Positions 26,084 to 34,585 of a stretch of 64,000 bases of DNA are shown here, in pieces. Numbering within the stretch: position 1 is the first letter of the stretch; the number at the start of each line of letters is the position of its first letter. Source of the DNA: Gimesia maris (lineage in GTDB: Bacteria; Planctomycetota; Planctomycetia; Planctomycetales; Planctomycetaceae). Under the pieces are notes generated by a model that searched no databases, was not told where the DNA came from, and saw nothing but the letters and a program-made list of their open reading frames with translations. Both the position numbers and the translations under genes were made by a program. Location of the stretch: contig NZ_CP042910.1 in assembly GCF_008298035.1 (NCBI RefSeq), positions 3,487,001-3,551,000 of the forward strand, written 5' to 3'.

Positions 26084-29000
26084 ATGGCCAAGCGGAATGA
26101 AAATACACCTGAGAGAAAAAAACGCCAGTCTGCGCGCGTACCGAAACTGGAAACGCTGGGCAAATACAAAATTGAAAAAGAAATCGGTGCAGGCGGTATG
26201 GGCGCTGTTTTCCTCGCCCGTGACACCAGATTGAACCGACTGGCTGCTCTAAAGATTCTGCCGCGGGATAAAGCGGAAAACCCTGTTCTCGTGAAACGCT
26301 TCAAGGCGGAAGGTCAGGCGGCTGCCCATCTCCGCCATGAGAATATTGTTTCAGTTTATGATGCCGGCGAAGAAGACGGTTATCTTTATATCGCGCTGGA
26401 ATATGTTGAGGGAACAGACCTTCATAACCTGATCAATAAACGAAATCGGATTCCAGTCCGCCGGTCGCTGGAGATCATCACACAGGTGACAGAGGCTCTC
26501 TCACATGCTTATCAGCAGGGAATCGTGCATCGTGACATCAAGCCTGCCAATATTCTCATTCGCCTGGATGGCGTTGTTAAGTTGACTGACCTGGGATTGG
26601 CCCGTTCCATAGATGATAATACGGAAACGAGTATCACCCGGGCCGGGACGACTGTTGGGACCGTTGATTACATGGCTCCCGAGCAGGCCCGTGACAGTAA
26701 GGCGGCAGATATCCGCAGTGATATCTATTCGCTCGGTTGTACCTGGTATCACATGCTGACAGGCCGGGCCCCCTTCTCTGAAGGTAGCCTGACCAATAAA
26801 CTCGCCGCTCATGCTACCACTCCTCCACCCGATCCGCGGGAACTCAATGATCGAGTGCCGGAAGGGATTGTCGCCATCATTCATCGGATGATGGCCAAAC
26901 CACAGGCAGATCGCTATCAGACTCCGGCTGAACTTCTGGAAGACTTGAAGAACTCGAATCTGAAACGTTCCAATCTTGGAAACGATGTTCTGGAAGCATT
27001 GGCAAATGATGAATCGGATGGAGAGCAACCTACTCTCGAGTCAGACCAGCTACCAGCAGCAGACAGCAGTGATTTTTTGATCAATCAGTTCATGCCCGAT
27101 TACACCAGCCAGTCTGATGATCAGGATGATGAAGATAAAGAGTCGGAAAATCGGCTGAGCACCAGTTTCGATCTGCAGCAGCTGGCGGGAGAAGTCGAAT
27201 TCGAATCAGATGTAACAGCACCTGGTCTCAAGCAGCCAGCCAAATCTGCTAAATCTGCTAAATCTGCTAAATCTGCTAAATCTGCTAAATCTGCTAAATC
27301 TGCTAAATCTGCCAAACCAGCAAAAAGTAACAGGCAGGTGGAACGCAAACGTTCCTCCGCGAAACGTCAGGAGCCACTGGAAGAAGAGGAAGGTTCTGTG
27401 ATTTCTGACTCGGCAATGAAAACGCGCCAGGCTCCGCGTTCTTCAAAGCAGGATTCATCATCGACCTCGACACCACGCAAAGGATCCAGATCTCAAAACC
27501 GGGAAAAACAGATTCCGGAAAAAACGGGAGCTCGAAAGAGTCAGGGATCTTCAGCACGTCCACCGAAACGATCCTTGAAAACTCAAACAACAACTACGGC
27601 GGATGAGCCAGCCGCAAGTAGTCAGATCGCCGTGGATTACAAACAGATTGCCATGCTGGCGGGAGGAGTTTTGCTGTTGATTCTCCTGATCTGGTGGGGG
27701 ATCAATGCTCTGAGCTCATCGGGGGACGGACCACAACAGGGACCTGCCAGTAATCCATTTCTCACGGCAGAGCAGAATCAGCAGCGTAATTCTCAGAATG
27801 CTACCGATCAGCCAGGGAATGCAGCGGAACCAGTTGAAGACTCACCTCAAGCAGAGGTTGCTGTTACGGATGTGAAATCTGGAATAGATCCATCAAAGCA
27901 AAAAGAAGAGTCTGCTGAGTCCTTAAAAAACTTGTCTGTCCGTGGGCAGGAAAAAAAACATCTGCCAGACTGGGGACCAGGGTTTTCTGCACTCACTGGG
28001 CCGAATGCAGGCAAGGTGGACCTTCAATTACCTGTTTTGAAAGTGGCGCGGGGGAAAAACGAATCCGGAGTCTGGGACAGCTTAAACAATGCCCTGAATG
28101 AGGTGACTTCCAGAGGCGCTGTTATCCGTCTTTATGGTTCTGGCCCTTTTTTACTCCATCCACATCGGTTACAGGATATTTCTCAGTTAATCATCATGGG
28201 GGACTCAGGCCAGAAGCCGACAATTCTGCTGCAGGCAAAAAATGAAAACGAGAAGCAGTCTGAAGTAAACCTGTTTTCGTTTTCAGCTGGCTTACTGCGA
28301 TTTCAGGGGGTCCACCTGCTGTGCGATGTGTCCGGGCTTTCTGGTTCCGGAGTTTGCAATGTCCTGGAGTTAAATCAGAGTGATCTCACATTTCAGGACA
28401 GTTCATTCACGCTGACCGGGACAACAGATAGAACGCTTAGACTGATCAATTCCACGGGAGCACCACGTACAACGACAGGACGACCCGAAGGTGAGTCACG
28501 TATCTTTCTGGAAAATTCAGTGATCATGGGGCAGAAACTGGAAGCGGTTCGCGTAGATCAGATTTATGCGGATGTGCTGATCTCTAACTGTTTTATCTCA
28601 TGCAAAGGAGCGCCCTGTCTGGAACTGGACAGTCTGGACCTGGCTCTGACTCCTGGTCTGATATTGCAGGAGCGCAAGGTTCCCCGCACCGCCAGGATAT
28701 TTTCCAGTACCCTGCTCTCCGACCATACGATATTTTCGTTAACCGGTCCTGAAGAAAAGAAAAACCGGGTAAAGTCTGATCAAGCGGAACTTGCCACTGG
28801 TCAAACTGATATTGTTGTCATCAATTCTGTTTTGATCGGGAATCCCAGGGATAAACAGGCAACAATGATGACTCTCACTAACTGGCCTCAGGATAAACTG
28901 AGAAGTCAAAGTGCAAGCCGGTTTGATGAGGTCAAGGTGCAACTGGAAAACGCTCTGCTCTGGGGATGGCCCTCGTATCTCCGCTCGACAGAACAGGGGA

Positions 29001-30490
29001 ATTTACAAAATGTATTTCAAATCGATTCTCATCGAACCTGGCAGCAAAGCTGGGGAAATCATGTGACTGCTGACATGTTTCAGCCTGATCTTCCTGCAGA
29101 AATCGATGAATTGCTGACGCCGGCATTTGTAAAACCCTTATTGGATTTTTCCAAACAGAAAAGTGTTTATGCAATATCAGCAGATGGTGTGACTGCAGGA
29201 TGTGATCCTGCCAGTCTTGTCTCCCTGACACAGAATGAACAGAAGCGGATCAAAGCCGTACTGGGAAGACCAGATATTGAACAGGAGATCAAGAGCCAGT
29301 TCGCCAAGGCAAAAGCCGTGACGTTCGATATGACAAAAGGCAATCTCAGCGATTTTCTCAACGGTCCGGCTATATCCGGACCTACACGGGTGAATGTGAG
29401 CGGTCAGGGTGTCTGTTACATGTCACCTGTGACGCTGGAGAATAAACAGATCCAGCTGGTTTTTCAGCACAAGACGGCAGAGAGCCCTCAGGCGGTTGAG
29501 TTAAAGTTGCTTCCTTCATCTTCAAAGTCACGTGTGAAGTCAGGGATAGAAGCTTTCTTCAACTTGAAAAACTCAACCCTGGAAGTCTCTGGCGGGGCGT
29601 TTCGAGTTTCCCCTGATCGAAAAGGCGTTGTGCCGCGTCATTTTGTGAGATGTCAAAACAGCCGCCTGGGACTGGATCAATGTGCTCTGGCTGCCCTGCT
29701 GCCGAATGATAACCGGTTTCAATCTGCAATATATGTTGAAGCCGATTCCAATGGGAAATCAAGTCAGATTCAGATCGACCACTCATATCTGACAGCCTCA
29801 GGTACAATCATTCAATCCGAAGCCAGTCAGCTGGACCTGGATGTTCGTAACAGTCTATTTCTCAGTCAGCAGGATATCTTTGCTCTGCCTGCTAAACAGG
29901 GAGTATCAGATGTCATTCGTGTCTCGTTAAGCCAAAGTACATTTGCTCCACAGGGCTCCGTTTTCGCGATCAAATCAGAATCGGGAAACAGCAATTCCGG
30001 TCGGTCTGCTATTCAGGTCATTGCAGAAGAGTCATTGTTTCTGCCTGCTCCCTCAGGCTCAAATGCACGTTCTGATTTATCAAAGACAGCATCGCTGATC
30101 TCGGCTCCTCAATCCTCGTCAGGGAACGGAGGAATTGAGTGGTGGGGGAATTCGAACGGTTATATGGTTGAGCGTTTTAATGCTATCAATCGCGCAACAG
30201 GAAGCGCTTCGGGGTCCGGAAATGATTTCTCAGCAGACATGAAGAGTCTTTTCGGTGCAGATGCAGATCAGCATGAGCTGACGATGCGTGGAGGGGTGAT
30301 TTTACAGGATCAGAAACTGCCTCCCGTCATCAAGTTACAGCCGGTTCATTTTCAACTCCTGCCCACATGTAAGGCGGCCAGCTGGTCCGAATTGAATCAG
30401 CCATTGGGCGCTGATCCAGTTGTCTTACAGAAGATCATTGAAGGAAAACAGAACCAGGATAAATCAGGACGCCTCAAACGGGCGTTCTGA
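26084..30490 (+). CDS. Transmembrane Ser/Thr protein kinase with large beta-helix-like ectodomain
   Basis: The 1468-residue product starts with a Hanks-type kinase. It shows the Gly loop GAGGMGAV (35-42), Lys57 in AALK, HRDIKPANIL with Asp151 as catalytic base, and 'TDLGLARS' where DFG is replaced by DLG. A long charged linker with (KSA)8 at residues 387-410 leads to one membrane helix (about 522-541). The outer part, about 900 residues, holds two blocks of short beta-strand repeats ('LRFQGVHLLCDVSG', 'LELNQSDLTFQDSSF', 'IQIDHSYLTASGTIIQ') like right-handed parallel beta-helices. It probably senses an extracellular or cell-wall ligand. I use ATG 26084, after GGGGCAGG; a GTG at 25988 would add 32 residues. 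Confidence 0.92.
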   Translation: MAKRNENTPERKKRQSARVPKLETLGKYKIEKEIGAGGMGAVFLARDTRLNRLAALKILPRDKAENPVLVKRFKAEGQAAAHLRHENIVSVYDAGEEDGYLYIALEYVEGTDLHNLINKRNRIPVRRSLEIITQVTEALSHAYQQGIVHRDIKPANILIRLDGVVKLTDLGLARSIDDNTETSITRAGTTVGTVDYMAPEQARDSKAADIRSDIYSLGCTWYHMLTGRAPFSEGSLTNKLAAHATTPPPDPRELNDRVPEGIVAIIHRMMAKPQADRYQTPAELLEDLKNSNLKRSNLGNDVLEALANDESDGEQPTLESDQLPAADSSDFLINQFMPDYTSQSDDQDDEDKESENRLSTSFDLQQLAGEVEFESDVTAPGLKQPAKSAKSAKSAKSAKSAKSAKSAKSAKPAKSNRQVERKRSSAKRQEPLEEEEGSVISDSAMKTRQAPRSSKQDSSSTSTPRKGSRSQNREKQIPEKTGARKSQGSSARPPKRSLKTQTTTTADEPAASSQIAVDYKQIAMLAGGVLLLILLIWWGINALSSSGDGPQQGPASNPFLTAEQNQQRNSQNATDQPGNAAEPVEDSPQAEVAVTDVKSGIDPSKQKEESAESLKNLSVRGQEKKHLPDWGPGFSALTGPNAGKVDLQLPVLKVARGKNESGVWDSLNNALNEVTSRGAVIRLYGSGPFLLHPHRLQDISQLIIMGDSGQKPTILLQAKNENEKQSEVNLFSFSAGLLRFQGVHLLCDVSGLSGSGVCNVLELNQSDLTFQDSSFTLTGTTDRTLRLINSTGAPRTTTGRPEGESRIFLENSVIMGQKLEAVRVDQIYADVLISNCFISCKGAPCLELDSLDLALTPGLILQERKVPRTARIFSSTLLSDHTIFSLTGPEEKKNRVKSDQAELATGQTDIVVINSVLIGNPRDKQATMMTLTNWPQDKLRSQSASRFDEVKVQLENALLWGWPSYLRSTEQGNLQNVFQIDSHRTWQQSWGNHVTADMFQPDLPAEIDELLTPAFVKPLLDFSKQKSVYAISADGVTAGCDPASLVSLTQNEQKRIKAVLGRPDIEQEIKSQFAKAKAVTFDMTKGNLSDFLNGPAISGPTRVNVSGQGVCYMSPVTLENKQIQLVFQHKTAESPQAVELKLLPSSSKSRVKSGIEAFFNLKNSTLEVSGGAFRVSPDRKGVVPRHFVRCQNSRLGLDQCALAALLPNDNRFQSAIYVEADSNGKSSQIQIDHSYLTASGTIIQSEASQLDLDVRNSLFLSQQDIFALPAKQGVSDVIRVSLSQSTFAPQGSVFAIKSESGNSNSGRSAIQVIAEESLFLPAPSGSNARSDLSKTASLISAPQSSSGNGGIEWWGNSNGYMVERFNAINRATGSASGSGNDFSADMKSLFGADADQHELTMRGGVILQDQKLPPVIKLQPVHFQLLPTCKAASWSELNQPLGADPVVLQKIIEGKQNQDKSGRLKRAF
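27242..27313 (+). repeat. 9-bp tandem repeat encoding (Lys-Ser-Ala)8
   Basis: The unit AAATCTGCT occurs seven times without change (27242-27304), followed by one copy ending GCC (27305-27313). It stays in frame and lies in the cytoplasmic linker between the kinase domain and the membrane helix. Exact repetition at the base level suggests recent slippage growth. Confidence 0.97.
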
Positions 30491-30512
30491 GAATTGTTTG
30501 AAACTGTGATTA

Positions 30513-32228
30513 TCAGTTGGCAGCAGGAGGGTGATCTTCATCGAGGCGTGGGACAGACAGCGTGAAACGCGAGCCTTTACCCGCTTCGCTTTCAATGCTG
30601 ATTTCTCCTCCGTGCTCTCTGATGATTTTCTGGCTGACTGCGAGGCCGATACCGGTTCCTCTGGCCCCTTTGGTTGATTCAAACAGATTGAAAATTTTAT
30701 TGATCTGATCCTGAGGAATCCCTGGCCCGTTATCCGAAACCATGATCAGGATCTGGTCCGCTTTACGTAGATATGTGGTTTCAAGCAGTACCATGCCATT
30801 CTCAGAGCCTTCTACGGCATCGATGGCATTAATTACAATATTCAATATGGCACGATGAATCCCTTCGTGATCGTAAACGGATTCAGGCAGATCTTCAGCC
30901 GGTTCGCATTTGAGCTGCACACCACATTCTTCAGCACGTGCCTGCATTAATTCAAAGACGTCATTGACAGGGGTATTAATTGAGCCAGGTTCGAGCGCCG
31001 GCTTGCGCTCAGTGCTGAAGGTGAGCATGTCCATCACCAGGTGATAGATTTTGTTCTGGTTCTTCTCAACAATGTTCCAGCCCTTGCGAACCAGGTCTTC
31101 TTCAGATTTATTGAGTCCCATGTCGATCAGATAACTGCCGCCGCGGACCCCCTGTAATATGTTTTTAATATGGTGGCTCAAGGTGGCAATCGTCTGTCCC
31201 ATTGCCGCAAAGCGTTCTGCCTTCAACATGGCATTCTGGAAGCGATAGTTTTCGATTGCCAGTGCAGATTGTCTTCCGATAGCTACCAGCAGTCGCAGAT
31301 GCTCTTCGCTGAATTTTTCGACGGCACCATTTTTCAACAGCATCTCGGGATGTGAAGTCGTCGTATCAACATAGATGACCCCCATCAACTCATGCCGCCC
31401 CTGCATCGGGACACACATCGCTTCACGAATACCAGCCTGCAGAATACTGCGTCCCCCTTCGAATCGCTGGTCGCGCTGTGCATCTGACGTACGGACTCCC
31501 TGTTTTTTATTAAGCACATAATCCACAATACTGTGAGATACAGGCATGCGCGGGCCCGATTTCTTTTCTTCCCGGCTGCTGTAGATCTGGGGCAATATTT
31601 CACCAGTATGCGGATCTGTAATCAGCATGCAGCCCCGGTCTGCACCGACCGTGTTGATCGTGAGATCAAGAATTCGTTTCAGCAGCTCTTCCTGAGAAAT
31701 GGTCGGGCTGACGGAAGCCTCGGCGACCCGATACAGAGCCTGCAGGTCGTTTTGAATTTCGTGTTGTTGTACGACTCCTGAAACATCGGCAGTGTCGAGA
31801 ACGACCGAATCAAACCGGTGGTTGACTTCATGTGTGATACTGGATGGGTTTGAATCTTCGTTGCTGATCAGATCAATTCGCTCTGCCATATAACGGGAAT
31901 CTTCATCCAGCGACTGACTGGAGAAAAGCAGCAGGCTGCGACCAATCTGGATATGGTCACCATTATTCAGTTTCGATGACTGTATCTGAACTCCATTGAG
32001 CATCGTCCCGTTCGAACTGTTTTGATCTGTAATAATGTAGGAGCCATTTTTAAACGAGATCAGAGCATGCTGGCGCGAAGCTTCGGTGTCCAGAATACGG
32101 ATTTCATTGCGGACTCCCCGCCCTACTCCGGCTGGTTCCGTACCAAGTTTAAAGCGTGTACCCAGATCTACGCCCTGGATGACCAGTAGCGTCGCTTTGG
32201 TTACATCATTTTCTGTTAACCGTTTCAT
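30513..32228 (-). CDS. FHA-GAF sensor histidine kinase
   Basis: The 571-residue cytoplasmic kinase has an N-terminal FHA domain (about 10-105: 'GRGVRNEIRILDTEASRQHA', 'DQNSSNGTMLNG'), which binds phosphothreonine. A GAF domain follows (about 165-325). The H-box is 'TLSHHIKNIL' with the phospho-accepting His352; the acidic residue that usually follows is replaced by His353. N-box 'NIVINAIDAV', G1 'DNGPGIP', F 'FNLFEST' and G2 'GTGIGLAVSQKI' are intact. No membrane helix is seen. It ends 22 bases from the convergent Ser/Thr kinase. The nearest receiver-like gene, upstream on the same strand, looks degenerate, so the phosphotransfer partner is not obvious. Confidence 0.92.
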   Translation of the reverse strand: MKRLTENDVTKATLLVIQGVDLGTRFKLGTEPAGVGRGVRNEIRILDTEASRQHALISFKNGSYIITDQNSSNGTMLNGVQIQSSKLNNGDHIQIGRSLLLFSSQSLDEDSRYMAERIDLISNEDSNPSSITHEVNHRFDSVVLDTADVSGVVQQHEIQNDLQALYRVAEASVSPTISQEELLKRILDLTINTVGADRGCMLITDPHTGEILPQIYSSREEKKSGPRMPVSHSIVDYVLNKKQGVRTSDAQRDQRFEGGRSILQAGIREAMCVPMQGRHELMGVIYVDTTTSHPEMLLKNGAVEKFSEEHLRLLVAIGRQSALAIENYRFQNAMLKAERFAAMGQTIATLSHHIKNILQGVRGGSYLIDMGLNKSEEDLVRKGWNIVEKNQNKIYHLVMDMLTFSTERKPALEPGSINTPVNDVFELMQARAEECGVQLKCEPAEDLPESVYDHEGIHRAILNIVINAIDAVEGSENGMVLLETTYLRKADQILIMVSDNGPGIPQDQINKIFNLFESTKGARGTGIGLAVSQKIIREHGGEISIESEAGKGSRFTLSVPRLDEDHPPAAN

Positions 32229-32618
32229 ATTGTCGTTTCCCAGTCAAAGACTGGATTTCCCCCCCCTGAATTGAGGGTTGCTCTGTCTGCTTAAGTCCAT
32301 CACGCCTGTTGATGCTGAATCCCTTTTATACTGATTACCTGACTGTATTGCTTCTGAGTTCATACGAAAAACATGGGTTTCGCATGAATTATGAATTCAG
32401 GATGTACTGTTGGGTAACAGTGCCAGAATGCATTCAGGTGTTGGATCCCGAGCAACCGGCGATCGACCCGTGTTCAGAGTCATGCGTTATGATACACCAG
32501 GGACAATGCAATCTATCTATGATGCATCAACCCTGCCTGAAATCATACCGCAGGACAGAGCCCTGTTCAAATCCCATCTGAGGATTCAGAGTTGATCCAG
32601 CTTAAGAAATATCCAGGC
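32229..32618 (-). other. Intergenic region upstream of the histidine kinase
   Basis: These 390 bases separate the receiver-like gene from the histidine kinase on the minus strand. Short open frames here lack any recognisable family or ribosome site. The main structure is the imperfect inverted repeat listed at 32359-32388. Confidence 0.5.
32359..32388. repeat. Imperfect inverted repeat upstream of the histidine kinase gene
   Basis: TTCATACGAAA (32359-32369) and TTTCGCATGAA (32378-32388) pair at 10 of 11 positions around an 8-base spacer. It lies about 130 bases before the histidine kinase start and could be an operator or an RNA hairpin. No T-run follows. Confidence 0.4.
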
Positions 32619-32978
32619 TCAGTCGTTTCCAGGAGACTGTTGCAGCAGACTTTCTATGGAGTCAATCAGTTCTGCGTACTGGAAAGGCTGCATCAGGAAG
32701 CGGGTCGTTTGACCGGAACTGGTGCTTTTCGGTTTTCTGACTGAACCTATGACAACTTTGGGGACCTCGTTCCAGCCGGGCTGCGATGTTGTGGACTCAT
32801 TCAGATCGTCATCATGGACAACAACAATGCTGGGGATTTCACAGGGGCAATCCAGGTCATTTACATTTCGCTGACGTACCCGATCTACACTGCATCCCTG
32901 GGGTTCCAGAATGGCCTTGAGGACCTCTTCTGTTTCATTCAAGCCGTCAAAAACAACAACACGCTGACCGTTTACCAC
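32619..32978 (-). CDS. Degenerate response-regulator receiver-like protein
   Basis: The 119-residue product has the size and beta/alpha pattern of a single receiver domain. 'QRVVVFDGLNETEEVLKAIL' stands for the first strand and helix, and 'RFLMQPFQYAELIDSIESLL' for the last strand and helix. Key residues are altered: the acidic pair at the end of strand 1 is reduced to 'FDG', and the invariant Lys before Pro-Phe is Gln (MQPF). The candidate acceptor Asp lies in 'IVVVHDDDLNES'. It may be a pseudo-receiver acting through binding rather than phosphorylation. The start is GTG with GGAAGGA upstream. Confidence 0.7.
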   Translation of the reverse strand: MVNGQRVVVFDGLNETEEVLKAILEPQGCSVDRVRQRNVNDLDCPCEIPSIVVVHDDDLNESTTSQPGWNEVPKVVIGSVRKPKSTSSGQTTRFLMQPFQYAELIDSIESLLQQSPGND

Positions 32979-33169
32979 TGTCTGGGTTCCTTCCCATGTG
33001 CACTATATCCTATGAAGATGCTCACGCAGGTGATTCTTCATTTCGACAGACGGGAAAGATAGCTCGTTCTATTATTTATGTCAAAATCAGAAGCTGGAGC
33101 TGCATTTCAGTTTTTTGAAATATGTAAACTTTACAATGCGATGGTCGGAAGGTCGTTGATAGCTGGGAA

Positions 33170-33556
33170 TTACCAGTTGCCCGGGGCAGGGAAATTCTCG
33201 TTGAATATCGGTTCCTGGTTGATGTAATTATCGGTCCGTTTCAGGCTGTCCAGTTGCAGCTGTTTCCGCTCGTTACTCAGATCTTCGTCTGTAATACGAT
33301 CCCTGATTTCAGCCAGTGGAGCGACGTATTTTGGCTGTTTGACTTTCACATCGGTAGGATAAAAGACACCAGGATCCTTGAGTTTTTCGCGAGTTGAAGC
33401 ATCTGCCAGAGAGGCATAAGCCGTTTCGGGATAAATCCGCTGGTGATAAGTGCTGCTGAAACCGGCGGGCTGGTGATAATCCGGGATGGTCCGACAGCCA
33501 GTCTGTGCGCAGGCTAGAACAGCCAGAACGACAAGAAAGTAGCTGCGGTATGACAT
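33170..33556 (-). CDS. Small lipoprotein of unknown function
   Basis: This 128-residue protein has a lipoprotein signal (FLVVLAVLACAQTGC) and a mature part rich in Tyr, Pro, Asp and Lys with no recognisable domain. The ATG follows a GGGAG site. Its leader contains a long stem-loop (33568-33618), which also sits downstream of the superoxide dismutase gene on the same strand. It may be a structural envelope protein. Function is unknown. Confidence 0.75.
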   Translation of the reverse strand: MSYRSYFLVVLAVLACAQTGCRTIPDYHQPAGFSSTYHQRIYPETAYASLADASTREKLKDPGVFYPTDVKVKQPKYVAPLAEIRDRITDEDLSNERKQLQLDSLKRTDNYINQEPIFNENFPAPGNW

Positions 33557-33567
33557 AAAATATTCTC

Positions 33568-33618
33568 CCGATATAAAAAGCGGCCTTCAAAATATGAAGA
33601 CCGCTTCTTTTATATCGG
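33568..33618 (-). terminator. Long stem-loop between sodA and the lipoprotein gene
   Basis: Arms 33568-33589 and 33595-33618 pair over about 22 bases with one mismatch and one bulged base, around a 5-base loop. On the minus strand the inner GC-rich stem is followed by TTTTT, which fits a terminator for sodA. The outer AT-rich stem ends right at the ribosome site of the next gene, so a leader-control role is an alternative. Confidence 0.75.
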
Positions 33619-33672
33619 AGATTCAGCGGTAGGATGTCGAACCAAATTTCAGCAAAAACCGCTTTCTGTCAC

Positions 33673-34284
33673 TTAACCTTTTGCTGCTGCGTAGCGTTTG
33701 GCAACTTCATCCCAGTTGATGACGTTGAAAAATGCAGAGATATAGTCAGGACGCTTATTCTGGTAGTTTAGGTAGTATGCGTGTTCCCAAACGTCAAGGC
33801 CCAGAATCGGAGTATGTCCTTCAGAAAGAGGTGTATCCTGGTTGGGAGTGCTTTCCACGACCAGCTTTCCGCCATCGACGGACAACCAGGCCCAGCCACT
33901 TCCAAATCGGGTAGCAGCGGCATTGGAAAACTGTTCTTTGAAGGCATCAAAGCTGCCGAAGGTAGAGTCGATGTCAGCTGCGAGATCGCCGCTGGGAGCA
34001 CCGCCACCACTGGGAGACATTACCGTCCAGAATAAGCTGTGGTTGGCGTGACCGCCACCATTGTTGCGAATGGCACCACGAATATCTTCGGGGACCGCAC
34101 TCAGATCACTCATCAAATCTTCGATTGACTTGGCAGCCAGATCGCTATGCCCTTCCAGGGCAGCGTTGGCTTTTGAAATATAAGCCTGATGATGCTTGGT
34201 ATGATGAATTTCCATTGTCTTTGCATCAATGTGGGGTTCCAGCGCGTCATAAGCATAGGGTAGATCGGGAAGCGAATAAGACAT
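33673..34284 (-). CDS. sodA: Manganese/iron superoxide dismutase
   Basis: This 203-residue cytoplasmic enzyme converts superoxide to peroxide and oxygen. Metal ligands are visible in '[13 protein letters not shown]' (first His), '[10 protein letters not shown]' (second His) and '[12 protein letters not shown]' (Asp and His). The sequence is very close to the Mn-type enzymes of Bacillus ('FGSGWAWL', '[12 protein letters not shown]', '[13 protein letters not shown]'). No signal peptide is present. The correct start is ATG 34284, with an AGGAG site; an in-frame extension of 27 codons upstream looks non-coding. It is divergent from a GT2 gene. Confidence 0.97.
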   Translation of the reverse strand: MSYSLPDLPYAYDALEPHIDAKTMEIHHTKHHQAYISKANAALEGHSDLAAKSIEDLMSDLSAVPEDIRGAIRNNGGGHANHSLFWTVMSPSGGGAPSGDLAADIDSTFGSFDAFKEQFSNAAATRFGSGWAWLSVDGGKLVVESTPNQDTPLSEGHTPILGLDVWEHAYYLNYQNKRPDYISAFFNVINWDEVAKRYAAAKG

Positions 34285-34585
34285 TCGAGTACTCCTTTGT
34301 GTTTCCGTGTTATTAGTCCAAGGTGTTGGTGACTTTACGTATATTGCCCGGTGTGTCGAACTCATTGAAATGAGGACAATCTAAGCCTGTGCAAATACAT
34401 CCTCTTTCTCCATTGTAGAAGATTAAACCATTCTCACAACCAACAGGCCATGAAGTTTTCACAGAGTTCTCGGCGGGCGCTGGTCTTCTGTCAGACAGAA
34501 TAGTTGACCTCAGGGGGCTGCGGTCTACAATGAGACCATGTTGTCAATTTCGAGGGAAAACTCCTGATTTTCAAGGATCTGCGAT
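34285..34585. other. Divergent intergenic region
   Basis: These 301 bases lie between sodA and the GT2 gene. No gene is supported. Outward promoters are expected; none is clear enough to mark. Confidence 0.45.

Noticed and set aside
27242..27313. CRISPR-like repeat
   Set aside because: The 9-bp units are directly adjacent with no spacers and code for protein.
32309..32581. 90-codon open frame upstream of the histidine kinase
   Set aside because: Cys-rich and without any recognisable domain. It is on the opposite strand to both neighbours and has no ribosome site.
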